Of a stretch of 64,000 bases of DNA, positions 62,672 to 64,000 are shown in pieces. The notes under the pieces are model-generated. The model was not told the DNA's origin. It was given only the letters and a program-made list of their open reading frames with translations, and did not search any database. Source of the DNA: Lachnospiraceae bacterium (GTDB lineage Bacteria; Bacillota; Clostridia; Lachnospirales; Lachnospiraceae). The stretch is from contig JAILHF010000055.1 of the NCBI GenBank assembly GCA_024696005.1, forward strand, positions 49,459-113,458, given 5' to 3'. The translations under genes were made by a program, and so were the position numbers. How positions within the stretch are numbered: position 1 is the first letter of the stretch; the number at the start of each line of letters is the position of its first letter.

Positions 62672-64000
62672 ATGGATTATCGGGATGCGCAATACTACAT
62701 CAACCGGGAACTGAGCTGGCTGCGTTTCAACGGACGTGTGCTTTCGGAAGCGAAGGACAAAGAAACGCTGCTTTTCGAGCGCCTGAAATTCCTGGGGATC
62801 ACGGCCTCCAATCTGGACGAGTTTTTCATGGTGCGGGTGGCCTCCCTCAAGGACATGGTCCATGCGGGCTACAGCAAAAAGGATATCGCGGGACTGAAGC
62901 CCGAGGAACAGCTCAAGCTCCTTACGCCGGAGCTGCACGGATTCGTGCGCGAGCAGTATGCGGTCTACCGCACGCTTTTAAAAGAATGCGCGGTAAAAGG
63001 TCTGGTCATGACCGAGCATCACGAGGAGCTGACGAAGGAAGAGGGAGAGTATGCCGACCGCTATTTTTCGGAGCATGTCTATCCCGTGCTCACGCCCATG
63101 GCGGTGGATTCCTCCAGGCCCTTCCCGCTGATCAAAAACCGATCCCTTAACATCTGCGCGCTGCTGGCCAAGAAGGGCAAGGATCCGGACAAGGAAAAGC
63201 ACCAGGAATTCGCAACGGTGCAGGTGCCGAGCGTCCTGCCCCGTCTGGTGGAGCTGCCTTCCGCGGAAGGCGTGCGGCGCGTGATACGCCTGGAGGAGCT
63301 GATCGAGCGAAACATCAGCAGGCTTTTCTTAAACTACGATGTGATCTCGTCCTCGCCCTTCAGGATCATGCGAAACGCCGACCTGACCATTGAGGAGGAC
63401 GAGGCGGAAGACCTGCTCAAGGAGATCGAAAAGCAGATCAAGCGCCGGCAGTGGGGCGAAGCCATCCGCCTGGAAGTGGAGAAGGGCGTGGACAAGCGGC
63501 TTCTGAAGATCCTGCGGCACGAGCTCTCCATCGGCGAGGAGTCCATCTACGAGATCGACGGCCCCCTGGATCTGTGCTTTCTGATGAAGGTCTATTCCCT
63601 TGAGGGCTTTGAGGAATACAAGCACAAGAATCCGAAACCCTGCGAGGTGCCGCAGATCCCGCCCGGAAGCGATGTTTTCGAGGCGATCCGGAAGGGGGAC
63701 ATCCTTCTGCATCATCCGTACCAGTCTTTTACGCCGGTGGTGGAGTTTATCCGGCAGGCGGCCGACGACCCGCAGGTACTGGCCATCAAGCAGACCCTGT
63801 ACCGTGTGAGCGGCAATTCCCCCATCGTGCGGGCACTGGCGGATGCGGCGGAGAACGGGAAGCAGGTATCGGTCCTGGTGGAACTGAAGGCCCGCTTTGA
63901 CGAAGAGAACAACATCGGCTGGGCAAAGATGCTGGAGAAAGCCGGCTGTCACGTGATCTACGGCCTGGTGGGTCTGAAGACCCACTGCAAGATCGCGCTG
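62672..64000 (+). CDS. ppk1: polyphosphate kinase (5' part, cut by window end)
   Basis: The frame begins at the ATG at 62672 after GGGGGAG and stays open to the end of the window (443 codons), so it is missing from the ORF track. The N-terminal YYINRELSWLRFNGRVL and LKFLGITASNLDEFFMVRVA segments are diagnostic of PPK1. The KQTLYRVSGNSPIV and LVELKARFDEENNI segments belong to the phospholipase D-like core. The last visible residues, LKTHCKIAL, contain the histidine expected to be autophosphorylated. It makes polyphosphate from ATP. A stop codon and about 250 residues lie outside the window. Confidence 0.96.
   Translation, partial: MDYRDAQYYINRELSWLRFNGRVLSEAKDKETLLFERLKFLGITASNLDEFFMVRVASLKDMVHAGYSKKDIAGLKPEEQLKLLTPELHGFVREQYAVYRTLLKECAVKGLVMTEHHEELTKEEGEYADRYFSEHVYPVLTPMAVDSSRPFPLIKNRSLNICALLAKKGKDPDKEKHQEFATVQVPSVLPRLVELPSAEGVRRVIRLEELIERNISRLFLNYDVISSSPFRIMRNADLTIEEDEAEDLLKEIEKQIKRRQWGEAIRLEVEKGVDKRLLKILRHELSIGEESIYEIDGPLDLCFLMKVYSLEGFEEYKHKNPKPCEVPQIPPGSDVFEAIRKGDILLHHPYQSFTPVVEFIRQAADDPQVLAIKQTLYRVSGNSPIVRALADAAENGKQVSVLVELKARFDEENNIGWAKMLEKAGCHVIYGLVGLKTHCKIAL

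Overview
The window looks like a chromosomal segment of an anaerobic, fairly GC-rich Firmicute, most likely a Lachnospiraceae-type member of the Clostridia. The signs are purine-rich Shine-Dalgarno sites before most genes, consensus TTGACA/TATAAT promoters with 17-base spacers, an oxygen-independent class III ribonucleotide reductase, a clostridial GlnRS, a YtrA-type GntR regulator beside ClpC, a two-subunit PyrB/PyrI, and several small Gram-positive families. The lineage is inferred from gene content only. No phage, insertion sequence or CRISPR array was seen. Almost every gene lies on the plus strand; the exceptions are a DUF45 metalloprotease gene and a tRNA-Gln.

Layout. 1-6.1 kb: DHH phosphoesterase, glnS, a DUF2225 protein, a FemAB/GNAT-like protein, a family 2 glycosyltransferase and a YtxH-like membrane protein. 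6.1-9.3 kb: a TetR regulator and the hom-lysC operon. 9.6-20.1 kb: one gene for a 3483-residue secreted repeat protein. 20.15-20.70 kb: a roughly 500-nt non-coding transcription unit with its own promoter and terminator, which I could not match to a known RNA. 20.8-26.5 kb: a membrane-anchored GH3-like protein lacking the expected active-site residues, tRNA-Gly, an HPr-like protein without the phosphorylatable histidine, an SH3/3D cell-wall protein, and a zinc-ribbon/coiled-coil/Sel1 protein. 26.6-27.4 kb: tRNA-Arg, tRNA-His, tRNA-Gln and a long imperfect inverted repeat. 27.4-32.7 kb: divergent DUF45 protease and TPR lipoprotein genes, then nrdD (with a fused thioredoxin-like tail and a tandem pair of NrdR boxes) and a DUF4234-like membrane protein.

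32.8-37.6 kb holds pyrimidine genes (pyrF, uraA, upp, two unknowns, pyrE). 37.6-40.2 kb has two small membrane proteins and an M29-like aminopeptidase. 40.2-43.6 kb is the purine cluster purE-purM-purN-purD. 43.7-52.4 kb has an SH3 membrane protein, GntR-clpC, a conserved unknown, radA, a SEC-C protein and two G3E (CobW-like) GTPases, the first with a very His-rich segment. 52.4-57.6 kb is a Dlt-like set: acyl carrier protein, MBOAT acyltransferase, SGNH protein, adenylating ligase and a hexapeptide acetyltransferase. 57.7-64 kb has a nitroreductase, pyrB-pyrI, a DUF815 ATPase, a Ppx/GppA-HD protein and the 5' part of ppk.

The genes serve mainly nucleotide synthesis (pyr, pur, upp, nrdD), aspartate-family amino acids, polyphosphate turnover, and cell-envelope construction. 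The most unusual items are the orphan 500-nt RNA, three places where a promoter is embedded in a terminator-like hairpin, three genes whose start codon lies only 6-9 bases after a -10 box, the Dlt-like cluster with an extra acetyltransferase, and several degenerate-enzyme paralogs.
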